Assembly (NCBI RefSeq): GCF_001879105.1
Contig: NZ_MLCF01000102.1
Location: 1 to 46,309, forward strand
Length of the DNA: 46,309 nt
Source of the DNA: Mangrovactinospora gilvigrisea
GTDB taxonomy: Bacteria; Actinomycetota; Actinomycetes; Streptomycetales; Streptomycetaceae
Reading direction: 5' to 3'
In this document: positions 25,966-33,609 of the stretch, in pieces
How the letters are laid out: every line of letters begins with the position of its first letter
Position numbering within the stretch: position 1 is the stretch's first letter
Position numbers and translations under genes: made by a program
The notes under the pieces: generated by a model
Seen by the model: only the letters and a program-made list of their open reading frames with translations
Database searches by the model: none
Told to the model about the DNA's origin: nothing

Positions 25966-26003
25966 AAAGACCCAGGTCATCCGATGGACGACCTGGGTCT
26001 TTT
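25966..26003. terminator. Perfect-stem terminator after tRNA-Thr
   Basis: A 13-bp perfect stem (AAAGACCCAGGTC with GACCTGGGTCTTT) with an 11-nt loop. The 5' arm is A-rich and the 3' arm T-rich, so it can work in both directions, for the tRNA and for the convergent gene at 26018-27205. Confidence 0.93.
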
Positions 26004-26017
26004 GCTGTTCCAGCGGG

Positions 26018-27205
26018 TCAGTCCTCGTCGTCGGGCTCGGGCGCCGGTTGCGGGGTGGTGGCCGTGGGCCCTGTCGCAGTGGCGGTGGCGCGGAGTTCGG
26101 TGATGCAGTCGGCGACGGCGCGCTGGAGGGTCTCCAGCTGTTCGAGGAGCTCCTCCTCGTAGAGGTCGGCCGCGTCGTCGAGGGTGAGCTCCTCGAAGGC
26201 CTTGGCCGCCTTGCGGACGCGGTTCTGGAAGCGCACCCGGCGCTCGTGGGCGCGGAGTTGCGGGTCGTTCTCGACGGACTCGGCGATCAGCGAGCGCACC
26301 GACTTCTGTGCGTCGGCCGCGTAGGCGGCCTCGTCCTCGTCGTCGAGGCCCTCGATGAGGGTCAGGTGCTGCTGCGCCTCGGCGACGACGCTCGGCGGGG
26401 CGGGGACGCGCTCGCCCGAGGGGGTCGTCATCTCGCCGCTGTCGATGACGTCCTTGACGTAGTCGACGGCGGCGGTGGCGCGGGACTGGGCGGCGACGGT
26501 CTTGGTGAGCTCGCCGGTGCGGGCGATGTCCTTGGCCATGCTCTGGCCCAGCTCGGGGTCGCTCTCCATGCGGTCCAGCAGCGCGTGGCGGGCGGCCTCG
26601 GCGGTGCTCGGGTCGGCGAGGATCGCGGCGCGCAGCGCGGTGGGGTTCTCGGCGACCTCCAGCGCCTTGGTCGGCCGGATGCCCTCCGCCTCGGCGGCGG
26701 CGGTGATCGCCTGGCCGCGCGGCGAGTCGCCGCTGGAGCGGGAGGTGTAGTAGCCCAGCCAGACGTCCGCGTCCGGGAGTTCGATGTCCACGCCGGGCGC
26801 GAGCGCCTCGAAGACGGGGACGACGCCGTCGTCCGCGGCGCGGTCCCAGGCGCGCCAGAAGCGCATGACGCGCTCGGCGGAGCAGCCGGCGAGACGGGCG
26901 AACTCCTTGGCGGAGACCTTGGCGGAGGTGTCGTCGGGCGACGGGGCCCCGCCGGGTCGGACGCTGCGGGCGACCAGCAGCGCGAACGTCCAGCCGCCGG
27001 TGCGGGCGAACCGTCCGAAGGCGGCGGCGTCGCGGTGGACGGGGCTCCCCACCTCGACGCCGGCGTCGTCCGCCGGGTCCGTCTGCGCTGCCGGTTGAAC
27101 CTCCGCGGGCGGCTCCTCGGAGGGCGGTTCGGTCCACACCTCGGCGTCCTCCGCGATGGCGGCGGACTGCTCGGGAACGGCTGCGGCATCGGGGATCGTG
27201 GTCAC
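26018..27205 (-). CDS. Acidic protein of unknown function with an HTH-like segment
   Basis: A 395-residue protein not assigned to a family. Residues 1-50 are Pro/Glu-rich and probably disordered. Around residues 95-120 the stretch VSAKEFARLAGCSAERVMRFWRAW has helix-turn-helix spacing and could bind DNA. The middle and C-terminal parts are long, acidic amphipathic helices (LADPSTAEAARHALLDRMESDP, LYEEELLEQLETLQRAV), possibly oligomerising. The GTG start at 27205 is behind GGAG. It lies convergent to tRNA-Thr and shares its terminator. A role as a nucleoid or regulatory protein is only a guess. Confidence 0.75.
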   Translation of the reverse strand: MTTIPDAAAVPEQSAAIAEDAEVWTEPPSEEPPAEVQPAAQTDPADDAGVEVGSPVHRDAAAFGRFARTGGWTFALLVARSVRPGGAPSPDDTSAKVSAKEFARLAGCSAERVMRFWRAWDRAADDGVVPVFEALAPGVDIELPDADVWLGYYTSRSSGDSPRGQAITAAAEAEGIRPTKALEVAENPTALRAAILADPSTAEAARHALLDRMESDPELGQSMAKDIARTGELTKTVAAQSRATAAVDYVKDVIDSGEMTTPSGERVPAPPSVVAEAQQHLTLIEGLDDEDEAAYAADAQKSVRSLIAESVENDPQLRAHERRVRFQNRVRKAAKAFEELTLDDAADLYEEELLEQLETLQRAVADCITELRATATATGPTATTPQPAPEPDDED

Positions 27206-27263
27206 GGATGCTCCATCAGGACGGCGACGTCAGCGGACGCGTTTCGTGTGCTTATGCGGCCGG

Positions 27264-27280
27264 TGTGAGCATATCTGACA
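27264..27280 (-). promoter_or_regulatory. 17-bp dyad upstream of the unknown HTH-like gene
   Basis: Arms TGTGAG and CTGACA are symmetrical at five of six positions around an AT-rich centre (CATAT). It lies ~60 bp upstream of the GTG at 27205 and is more AT-rich than its surroundings. A candidate operator or promoter core. Confidence 0.35.
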
Positions 27281-27299
27281 CCACGTGGGCATCCCGCTG

Positions 27300-27374
27300 T
27301 CACACGAGGAGCAGCACGATCGTGAGCAGGACGATGCTGCCGAGGGGCGAGCAGCGGAAGAGCCAGGACGGCAT
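27300..27374 (-). CDS. Possible 24-residue single-helix membrane peptide
   Basis: A short frame with ATG at 27374, preceded by GAGGCGGTCG as a possible ribosome-binding site, ending at TGA 27300-27302. The product begins MPSWLFRCSPLG and is otherwise a run of Ile, Val, Leu and Thr, enough for one membrane span. Streptomycete genomes encode many such tiny hydrophobic proteins. It is too short for statistics, so it could be chance. Confidence 0.35.
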   Translation of the reverse strand: MPSWLFRCSPLGSIVLLTIVLLLV

Positions 27375-27456
27375 CGACCGCCTCGAGCCGGGGTTCGGCA
27401 GGATCATCCTCCGAGCACCCGGCCCCGACAAGGCTCGTGGGACCGGGCGTCCTCGG

Positions 27457-28134
27457 TCAGGCCGCGGCGCCGGACTGGACGGTGGTGGTGTCGAAGGTGT
27501 CGCCGCAGACCTGGAAGGAGCCGTTGGGGGCGGCGACGGTGGCCGGGGCGGTGTTGTTGGGCGGGTAGACCTTGAGGAGCTGGCCGGAGGTCCAGCAGCC
27601 CGCGTCGCTCATGCCCTGGTTGATGGTGTGCAGCACGACGTGCGCGGAGGCGCCGGGCGCGAGGCGGACGGCGCCGGTCTGGCCGCCCGAGCGGGTGGCC
27701 GGCTTGCCGACGGTGCTGCCGTCGCGGCGCATCACGGAGACGCCCGGGAAGCCGTTCATGGTGCAGCTGGAGGTGCCCTGGTTGGTGAGGACCAGCGTGT
27801 AGTGGATCTGGCCGGCGCCGGCGTCGCCCTGCTCCAGGTGGAGGCGCAGGTTGTCGGTGGCGCAGCGGTCGGAGGTGGCGGCGGTGCCGCTGCCGTGGCC
27901 GGCGCCGCCGGCGCCGGTGCCGGTGCCGGAGCCGTCCGACTTGGCGCCGGTGGCGGTGGTGGAGCCGCCCGAGCCGCTGGAGGAGGAGCCGGACGCGGAG
28001 GAGCCGTCGCCGTTGCCGGTGACCTTGACGGATCCGGTGCCCTGGCATGCCGTCAGCGAGAGCGCCGCGGCGGCGACGAGGGCGGCGGCGCCGAAACGGG
28101 TGGTGCGGCGAAGGGCGGTGGCGTTGAGCGACAT
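27457..28134 (-). CDS. DUF4232 domain lipoprotein
   Basis: A 225-residue secreted lipoprotein. The signal peptide ends with the lipobox LSLTAC (Cys ~30). A Ser/Gly/Thr-rich linker of ~65 residues precedes a C-terminal DUF4232 domain (residues ~95-225), recognised by RCATDNLRLHL, YTLVLTNQGTSSCTMNGFPGVSVM and the final VCGDTF. Four cysteines can form two disulfides. DUF4232 proteins are widespread, function unknown, on the actinobacterial surface. GGGAGGAG precedes the ATG at 28134, and a triple heptamer repeat lies about 55-85 bp upstream. Confidence 0.9.
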   Translation of the reverse strand: MSLNATALRRTTRFGAAALVAAAALSLTACQGTGSVKVTGNGDGSSASGSSSSGSGGSTTATGAKSDGSGTGTGAGGAGHGSGTAATSDRCATDNLRLHLEQGDAGAGQIHYTLVLTNQGTSSCTMNGFPGVSVMRRDGSTVGKPATRSGGQTGAVRLAPGASAHVVLHTINQGMSDAGCWTSGQLLKVYPPNNTAPATVAAPNGSFQVCGDTFDTTTVQSGAAA

Positions 28135-28189
28135 CGTGCGCTCCTCCCGGTAGGGCGTTCCTTGCTGGACACCCTCAGACTGCCCCCGC

Positions 28190-28218
28190 CCTTTAATGGG
28201 CGGCTAACGTGCCGCTAA
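28190..28218 (-). promoter_or_regulatory. Triple heptamer direct repeat (response-regulator-like site)
   Basis: Read on the minus strand: TTAGCGG, 4 nt, TTAGCCG, 4 nt, TTAAAGG, so three TTA-starting heptamers repeat at an 11-bp period. This geometry is that of tandem OmpR/PhoB-type or SARP activator sites. It stands upstream of the DUF4232 gene, and the middle copy could overlap its -35. The stretch is unusually AT-rich for the region. Confidence 0.55.
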
Positions 28219-28376
28219 TCCGCGCGTCGTCCCAGTTCAGGGCGGATCCGCGGCGCGAGTGCGCAGTCCGGGGCGGCGAGGAAGGCCACGTTTTGCGGGC
28301 GGGACAGGGGTCGGTCGGGCGGCCGCGGTGCGGAGGCCATGGCGGCGATTGCGGGCCCGGCGGTTAGCATCCGGGC

Positions 28377-28847
28377 ATGGTGGAGTGGAGGCTGCGGCCG
28401 GCGGTGGGCGGGGATGCCCGGGTGGTGGCGGAGTTGCGGGCCGTGGTGATGCGGCCGGACCTGGAGCGGCTGGGGCGGTTCGACGAGCGCCGGGTGCGGC
28501 AGCGGTTCCTCGACGCGTTCGTGCCGGAGCACGCCTGGGTGATCGAGGTGGACGGCGCGTTCGCCGGGTGCGTGGCGATGCGGCCGGCCGAGGACGAGCG
28601 GTGGCTGGAGCACTTCTTCCTCGATCCGGCGCTGCAGGGCAGGGGCGTCGGGTCTGCCGTGCTGGAGGAGCTGCTGGCGCGGGCGGACCGGGACGGGGTC
28701 GTGGTCCGGCTCAATGTGCTCAGCGGGAGCCGCGCGCAGCGGCTCTACGCACGCCTCGGGTTCGTGGTGGAGTCGGCGGATCCGGTGGACGTCTACATGG
28801 TGCGGCGGCCCGCGGTCGACGCTTGGGCGCGCACAGGCTCCGCTTAG
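28377..28847 (+). CDS. GNAT-family N-acetyltransferase
   Basis: A 156-residue single-domain acetyltransferase. The acetyl-CoA pyrophosphate loop reads LDPALQGRGVGSAVLEELL (Q/R-x-x-G-x-G/A in QGRGVG), preceded by DERWLEHFFLDP and followed by LNVLSGSRAQRLYARLGFVVES, the usual motif B. TAGCAT ends 6 nt before the ATG at 28377, suggesting a leaderless message. The TAG stop overlaps the stop of the convergent MarR gene. Acceptor unknown. Confidence 0.88.
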   Translation: MVEWRLRPAVGGDARVVAELRAVVMRPDLERLGRFDERRVRQRFLDAFVPEHAWVIEVDGAFAGCVAMRPAEDERWLEHFFLDPALQGRGVGSAVLEELLARADRDGVVVRLNVLSGSRAQRLYARLGFVVESADPVDVYMVRRPAVDAWARTGSA

Positions 28848-29272
28848 GCGGCGAGCGCGCGGAGGGCGCGCAGCAGCGCCTCCGCGTCGGCGGCGGGCAG
28901 CTCCGCGAGGAATGCGCGCTCCGCCGCACGGCGGGCGTCCTCGGCGCGGCGCAGCAGCGCGCGGCCGTCCGCGGTGAGGTGGACGGTGTTGCGGCGGCGG
29001 TCCCGCGGGTCGCGGCGGCGCTCGGCGCGGCCCTTGGCCTCCACCGCGTCGACCAGCGCGACCATCGTGGTGCGGTCGACGCCCAGCCGCTGGGCGGCCT
29101 CCGCCTGGGAGAGCGGGACGTCGGCGCCCAGCACGGCGAGGACGGCGAGCTCGCGGCCGTCCAGCCCGAGCGGGGCGAGCGCGCGGGCGGAGGCCTCGGT
29201 CCAGCGCTGCTGGACGTGCTTGAGGAGGTAGCCGAGGCGGTCGGCGAGCGGATCGGCGAGGGGGTCGGGCAT
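28844..29272 (-). CDS. MarR-family regulator
   Basis: A 142-residue winged-helix regulator. The recognition region PLSQAEAAQRLGVDRTTMVALVDAVEAKGRAERRRDPRDRRRNTVHLTADG contains the DNA-binding helices and the DxRDRR wing typical of MarR proteins. ATG 29272 is chosen because the -10-like TACCCT (29279-29284, minus strand) ends 6 nt before it; a much longer frame continues upstream without family similarity. It is divergent from an LLM oxidoreductase, with a dyad between them, and probably represses both. Confidence 0.92.
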   Translation of the reverse strand: MPDPLADPLADRLGYLLKHVQQRWTEASARALAPLGLDGRELAVLAVLGADVPLSQAEAAQRLGVDRTTMVALVDAVEAKGRAERRRDPRDRRRNTVHLTADGRALLRRAEDARRAAERAFLAELPAADAEALLRALRALAA

Positions 29273-29297
29273 GGGGGGAGGGTAGTCGATTCGGATG

Positions 29298-29318
29298 ATA
29301 GTCAGGAGCACTGATGAT
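29298..29318. promoter_or_regulatory. Candidate MarR operator between two divergent leaderless genes
   Basis: A 21-bp imperfect palindrome with TCAG...CTGA inner arms and AT outer ends. The -10 boxes of the two divergent genes lie either side (TACCCT for marR, TAGGCT 29323-29328 for the oxidoreductase), so both -35 positions fall on the dyad at about 29300-29307. One bound dimer would cover both promoters. Confidence 0.55.
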
Positions 29319-29335
29319 TGGGTAGGCTGACGGCC

Positions 29336-30238
29336 ATGGGTCAACTGGACGCTTCCACCGTCACGTTCGGCATCAAGACCACCCCCATGCGGGCCGGCTA
29401 CGCGGACATCCTCCGCGTCTGGCAGGAGGCCGACGCGCTGCCCGAGATCGCGGACGCCTGGCTCTGGGACCATCTGATGGCCGTCTCCGGCCCCCCGGAC
29501 TCCCCGGTCCTGGAGGGCTGGACGCTGCTCTCCGCGCTCGCCGCCCGCACCCGACGGCTGGGCCTCGGGCTGCTGGTGACGAGCAATCGGCTCCGCGCCC
29601 CCGCGCTGCTCGGCAAGATGGCGAGCACCGTGGACGCGGTCTCCGGCGGACGCCTGGTGATGGGCCTCGGCGTCGGGGGCACGCGGCAGCCGGGCGATCC
29701 GGCCGCCAACCCCGCCGTCGCGGAGTACGCCGGCTACGGCATCGACCTCGTGCCGCCCGCCGAGGGGCTGGAGCGGCTCCGCGAGACGATCGCCGTGCTG
29801 CGGGGGATGTGGGACGAGGAGGTCTTCGACTACCGGGGGAAGTTCACCGTCCTGACGGGCAATCGGAACGCGCCCAAGCCGGTGCGGCCCGGCGGACCGC
29901 CGCTGCTGCTCGCCGGGTGGGGGCCGCGGATGCTGCGGCTCGTCGCCGAGCATGCCGACATCTGGAACGTCCCCGGCCCGCCGCACAACTCCGTCGCCTG
30001 GGCGGCCGACCGCGCCCGCGCGCTGGACGCGGCGTGCGCGGCGGTCGGACGCGATCCGCGGGAGATCGTCCGCTCGGTGCAGTACATCGTCGACTACGGC
30101 GACCCCGCGAAGGACCGCGCCGCGCTCGCCGAGTTGATCGCCGAAGGGTTCGGGCACCTGGTGCTGAGCCTGCGCGCGCCCTACCCCGAGGGCGTGGCGG
30201 AGTGGCTGGTCAGGGAGATTGTCCGGCCCCTGTCCTAG
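29336..30238 (+). CDS. LLM-class F420-dependent oxidoreductase
   Basis: A 300-residue luciferase-like monooxygenase family protein. The TIM-barrel start KTTPMRAGYADILRVWQEAD, then AWLWDHLMAV, SALAARTRRLGLGLLVTSNRLRAPALLGKMASTVDAVSGGRLVMGLGVG and LLAGWGPRMLRLVAEHADIWN are hallmarks of F420- or FMN-dependent members. The ATG at 29336 has TAGGCT 7 nt upstream and no ribosome-binding site. An SDR follows 10 bp later, pointing to a shared redox task under MarR control. Substrate unknown. Confidence 0.92.
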   Translation: MGQLDASTVTFGIKTTPMRAGYADILRVWQEADALPEIADAWLWDHLMAVSGPPDSPVLEGWTLLSALAARTRRLGLGLLVTSNRLRAPALLGKMASTVDAVSGGRLVMGLGVGGTRQPGDPAANPAVAEYAGYGIDLVPPAEGLERLRETIAVLRGMWDEEVFDYRGKFTVLTGNRNAPKPVRPGGPPLLLAGWGPRMLRLVAEHADIWNVPGPPHNSVAWAADRARALDAACAAVGRDPREIVRSVQYIVDYGDPAKDRAALAELIAEGFGHLVLSLRAPYPEGVAEWLVREIVRPLS

Positions 30239-30248
30239 CGTCGAGGCC

Positions 30249-31028
30249 ATGGATCTTGAACTGGGCGGACGACGGGCCCTGGTGACGGGGAGCAGCGGCG
30301 GGATCGGGCGGGCCATCGCGGCGCGGTTGGCGGCGGAGGGGTGCGCGGTGCTGCTGCACGGCCGCGACCGCGGCCGCACCGAGGCGGCGGCCGCGGAGCT
30401 CGGCGGCGAGGCGGTCGTCGGCGACCTGCTGGACGGGGCCCAGGCGGCGCGGGTCGCCGAGCGGGCGCGCGCCTGGGGCGCGGACGTGCTGGTGAACAAC
30501 GCCGGACCGTTCAGCGAGAACGACGTCGAGGCGGGCGGCCTGGAGGAGTGGACGACCGCGCTGGACGGCAACGTCCACTCGGCGGTCCGCATGATTCGCG
30601 CGCTGGTGCCGGGCATGCGGGAGCGCGGCTGGGGCCGGGTGATCGGCATCGGCAGCCGGGCGGCGACGACGCCGCTCCCGCACATGGCCGCGTACTCGGC
30701 GGCCAAGGCGGCGGTGCTCAACCTGACGACGGGCCTCGCCCGCCACCTCGCCGGGACGGGCGTCACCGCGAACACCGTCAGCCCCGGCGTGATCGTCACC
30801 GGCAGCCTGCGGCAGATGTTCGCGGACGGTGCGGCGGCGCGGGGCCGGCCGTCGGCGTGGCCGGAGTTGGAGCCGCTGGTCACCGAGGAGTACGCGCCGA
30901 ACCCGGCGGGACGGCTCGGCACGCCCGAGGACATCGCGGCGGCGGTGGCGTTCCTCGCGAGCCCGCTGGCGGGTTACGTCAACGGGACGGAGCTGCGGGT
31001 GGACGGCGGGATCGTGCCGGTCGCCTAG
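30249..31028 (+). CDS. Short-chain dehydrogenase/reductase
   Basis: A 259-residue classical SDR. The Rossmann motif TGSSGGIG is at residues 13-20, NNAG near residue 84, the catalytic serine in IGSRAAT, and Tyr149/Lys153 in YSAAK; the C-terminal NGTELRVDGG is typical. ATG 30249 is chosen over an earlier in-frame start: TAGCGT, which overlaps the stop of the oxidoreductase gene, ends 7 nt before it. The stop shares a CTAG with the stop of the convergent GNAT gene. The substrate is unknown. Confidence 0.93.
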   Translation: MDLELGGRRALVTGSSGGIGRAIAARLAAEGCAVLLHGRDRGRTEAAAAELGGEAVVGDLLDGAQAARVAERARAWGADVLVNNAGPFSENDVEAGGLEEWTTALDGNVHSAVRMIRALVPGMRERGWGRVIGIGSRAATTPLPHMAAYSAAKAAVLNLTTGLARHLAGTGVTANTVSPGVIVTGSLRQMFADGAAARGRPSAWPELEPLVTEEYAPNPAGRLGTPEDIAAAVAFLASPLAGYVNGTELRVDGGIVPVA

Positions 31029-31819
31029 GGCTGGGGCCGGGGCCGGGGGGCTGTCGCGACGCGGTAGTGGTAGCGGTGGGAGAGGGTGAACCCGGCGCGG
31101 GCGTAGACGCGTTGGGCGGGCGCGTTCTCCTCGGTGACCTGGAGGTAGAGCCGGCCGGCGTCGCGTTCCTGTGCCCAGGCCGCGCCCGCGCGGAGGATGG
31201 CGGTGGCGATGCCGCGGCGGCGGTGCGCCGGGTCGGTGGCCATGCAGAAGACGCCGGTGCGGCCGTCGCCGGCGACGAGGAGGCCGATGCCGGCGACGGC
31301 GCCGTCGAGGGTGACGGAGGCGCAGGCGAGGGGGTCGGTGATGCGGGCGAGGAGTGCCTCGGTGGCGGCGCGGGCGGGGGTGGCGGTGGCGTGGCCGCCG
31401 AGCCGGGCGAAGGCGTCGAGCCAGGCGGGGGTGGGGTGGTCGGCGAGGGTGACGTCGAGGTCCTGGCCGGGGGCGGTGCGGGTGAGGACGTCGGCGGTGG
31501 TGGCGGTGAGGACCTGGGTGGGGCCTTCGCGGCGGTAGCCGCGGTCGTCGAGGGCGGCGTCGAGGGCGGTGTGGTGGTGGGCGGGGGCGATCTGGATGGT
31601 GGTGGGGAGGTCGCGGGCGGCGTAGAACGCCTCGGCCGCGGTGAGGGCGGCGAGGGCGTCCGTGTTGAAGGGGCCGGCGGGGAGGGCGGAGTTGGCGCGG
31701 CGGTTGCGGACGTCGGGGGTGGCGCGGAGGAGCCAGCCGGTGGGGTGGCGCTCGGCGGTGGCGGCGGGCCAGGCGCGGGGGGCGGTCTGCTCGATGTGGG
31801 TGGGGTCGTCTGTGCGCAC
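31025..31819 (-). CDS. GNAT-family N-acetyltransferase with N-terminal extra domain
   Basis: A 264-residue protein. The C-terminal ~130 residues are a GNAT domain: FCMATDPAHRRRGIATAILRAGA contains the acetyl-CoA loop RRRGIA, and LYLQVTEENAPAQRVYARAGFTLSHRYHYR is motif B. The N-terminal half looks like a degenerate GNAT repeat, as in two-domain family members. GTG 31819 follows GGAGGCGACC. Two tandem ARG-box-like sequences lie 15-50 bp upstream, so the gene may belong to the arginine (ArgR) regulon; a role in amino-acid acetylation would fit but is inference. Confidence 0.88.
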   Translation of the reverse strand: MRTDDPTHIEQTAPRAWPAATAERHPTGWLLRATPDVRNRRANSALPAGPFNTDALAALTAAEAFYAARDLPTTIQIAPAHHHTALDAALDDRGYRREGPTQVLTATTADVLTRTAPGQDLDVTLADHPTPAWLDAFARLGGHATATPARAATEALLARITDPLACASVTLDGAVAGIGLLVAGDGRTGVFCMATDPAHRRRGIATAILRAGAAWAQERDAGRLYLQVTEENAPAQRVYARAGFTLSHRYHYRVATAPRPRPQP

Positions 31820-31833
31820 GGTCGCCTCCGGCG

Positions 31834-31869
31834 ATGCATGGAGTTGCGTGTTTATGCATAAGCTTGCAT
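31834..31869 (-). promoter_or_regulatory. Two tandem ARG-box-like operators
   Basis: Two 16-bp elements share the pattern ATGCAT-N4-TTGC(A/G)T: 31834-31849 (spacer GGAG) and 31854-31869 (spacer AAGC), with centres 20 bp apart. Streptomyces ARG boxes have ATGCAT/TTGCAT half-sites and ArgR normally binds paired boxes about 20-21 bp apart. They cover the promoter and 5' leader of the GNAT gene. The AT-rich stretch is conspicuous in GC-rich surroundings. Confidence 0.6.
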
Positions 31870-31923
31870 CGATGCGAGGCGTGCGGCAATGGCTGCGGTG
31901 CGCGCGGGGGTGCCGCCCCGAAG

Positions 31924-31955
31924 CCCCGGCACCCCACCCGGGGTCGGTGTCGGGG
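31924..31955. repeat. Intergenic GC-rich hairpin (REP-like family)
   Basis: CCCCGGCACC pairs with GGTGTCGGGG (one mismatch) around a 12-nt loop. It carries the GCCCCGGCACCCC core shared by other intergenic hairpins here, and lies downstream of the methyltransferase gene, where it could terminate transcription. Confidence 0.55.
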
Positions 31956-32010
31956 GGCGCGCCGTGGGTGGCCGGCGGGGCGCGAGCCGGTGGGTGGGGG
32001 GCGGGGTGGG

Positions 32011-32856
32011 TCAGGGTTTGCGGGCGACGCCGGCGTACATGCTGACCTGGGTTTCGGTGAGGCGGGACGCGGCCTCGTCGGGGAGCCAGCGGCAGGTCAA
32101 CTGGATTCCGGGGGCCACGAGTTCGGTGCCGGCGGCCTTGAAGAGCGCCTCCGCCTCGGCGCGGGTGCGGGTGATGCTGTGGATGCCCGCGTCGCCGTAG
32201 CCGGCCGTCACCCGGGCCGCGCCGTCCGGGTCGGTGTCGGCGGTGCGGATGGTGAGTGCCAGGAAGCTGCCGGACGGCAGCGCGTCCATGTAGCGGCGGA
32301 GCAGCGGGACGGCCTCCTCGTCCGGCACGAACTGCAGCACCGCGATGATGGTGAGTGCTATCGGCCGGTCGAGGTCGAGGGTGCCGGTGAGCGCCGGGTC
32401 GGCGAGCGCCGCCTCCGGCTCGCGCAGGTCGCCGTCGATGTAGGCGGTGCGGCCCTGCGGCGCGGAGCGCAGCAGCGCGCGGGCGTGGGCCAGCACGATC
32501 GGGTCGTTGTCCATGTAGACGACGCGCGTTGCCGGGTCGACCGCCTGGGCGACCTCGTGGACGTTGGGCGAGGTGGGGATGCCGGTGCCGATGTCCAGGA
32601 ACTGGCTGATGCCGTGCTCGGCGGCCAGGTGCCGGATGATCCGCTGCATGCAGGCCCGGTTGGCGCGCATCGAGGTGCGCAGGAACGGCGCGGCGGCCAG
32701 GGTGCGCTCGGCCGCCTCGCGGTCGGCGGCGAAGTTGTCCTTGCCGCCGATCACGTAGTCGTAGATCCGGGCGGTGTGCGCGCGGTCGGTGTGCAGGTCG
32801 ACGGCGGTGATCGCGTCGTCCGGGTCCGGGCTCATCCAGCTGGCGTTGGGGTGCAC
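32011..32856 (-). CDS. SAM-dependent methyltransferase, PF04672 family
   Basis: A 281-residue protein of the actinobacterial S-adenosylmethionine methyltransferase family PF04672 (DUF574), abundant in Streptomyces. Signature segments are RIYDYVIGGKDNFAADREAAE, MRANRACMQRIIRHLA, FLDIGTGIPTSPNVHEVAQ (SAM site), VVYMDNDPIVLAHARALL and DLDRPIALTIIAVLQFVPD. The GTG at 32856 is preferred because GGAGG lies at the right distance and HPNASW precedes the family start; ATG 32835 is an alternative. Substrates of this family are mostly unknown. Confidence 0.93.
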   Translation of the reverse strand: MHPNASWMSPDPDDAITAVDLHTDRAHTARIYDYVIGGKDNFAADREAAERTLAAAPFLRTSMRANRACMQRIIRHLAAEHGISQFLDIGTGIPTSPNVHEVAQAVDPATRVVYMDNDPIVLAHARALLRSAPQGRTAYIDGDLREPEAALADPALTGTLDLDRPIALTIIAVLQFVPDEEAVPLLRRYMDALPSGSFLALTIRTADTDPDGAARVTAGYGDAGIHSITRTRAEAEALFKAAGTELVAPGIQLTCRWLPDEAASRLTETQVSMYAGVARKP

Positions 32857-32964
32857 GTGGGAGGTCCTCCGCTCCGGCCGTCCTCGATCTCCGAGCATGC
32901 TAGGTCGTGAGTGGCGGTCCGCGCGGGTGTTCGGACGAGGCCGGCGGTAAACGGTGACGGCCCC

Positions 32965-33609
32965 TCAGGCGGGCGTCGGGCGCGCGGAGTCGGTGGCGAG
33001 GCGGACCGCCAGCCCGCCGAGGACCGTCCCCATCACCCAGCGCTGCACCTTCAGCCAGCCGGGACGCCGTCCCAGGAAGGCCGCGATCGCCCCGGCGGCC
33101 AGCACGAACATCCCGTTGACGCAGCTGCCGACGACCACCTGCACCAGGCCCAGCAGCAGGTTCTGCTCCAGCAGGTGCCCGCGGGACGGCGCGGTGAACT
33201 GCGGCAGCAGCGAGAGGTACATGATGGCGATCTTCGGGTTGAGCAGACAGGTCGTCAGGCCCATCGCGAACAGCCGCAGATCGGAGTGGCGGGGCAGCTC
33301 GCGCGGCGCGAACGGCGAGGTGCCGCCGGGGCGCAGCGCCTGCCAGGCCATCCACCCCAGGTAGCAGGCGCCGGCGAGCTTCACCGTCAGATACGCCCCG
33401 GGGACGAGGGTGAAGACCGCGGAGAGCCCGAGCGCGGTGGCCGTCAGATAGGCGAGGAAGCCCAGCACGACGCCGGCCAGCGAGGTGAGGCCGGCCCGCC
33501 GCCCCTGGGTGAGCGAGCGGGAGACCAGGTAGAGCATATTCGGGCCGGGCGTCAGCACCATGCCGAGGGACACCGCCGCGACGCCGGCGAGCGCGTGGAT
33601 GGGAGGCAT
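32965..33609 (-). CDS. LysE/RhtB-family amino-acid exporter
   Basis: A 214-residue membrane protein with about six helices. The family signature GMVLTPGPNMLYLVSRSLTQGRRAGLTSLAGVVLGF near the N-terminus and the mid-protein GLTTCLLNPKIAIMYLSLLPQF match LysE/RhtB translocators, which export amino acids such as threonine, homoserine or lysine. Divergent from the MFS gene 190 bp away, with no linked regulator. Confidence 0.95.
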   Translation of the reverse strand: MPPIHALAGVAAVSLGMVLTPGPNMLYLVSRSLTQGRRAGLTSLAGVVLGFLAYLTATALGLSAVFTLVPGAYLTVKLAGACYLGWMAWQALRPGGTSPFAPRELPRHSDLRLFAMGLTTCLLNPKIAIMYLSLLPQFTAPSRGHLLEQNLLLGLVQVVVGSCVNGMFVLAAGAIAAFLGRRPGWLKVQRWVMGTVLGGLAVRLATDSARPTPA

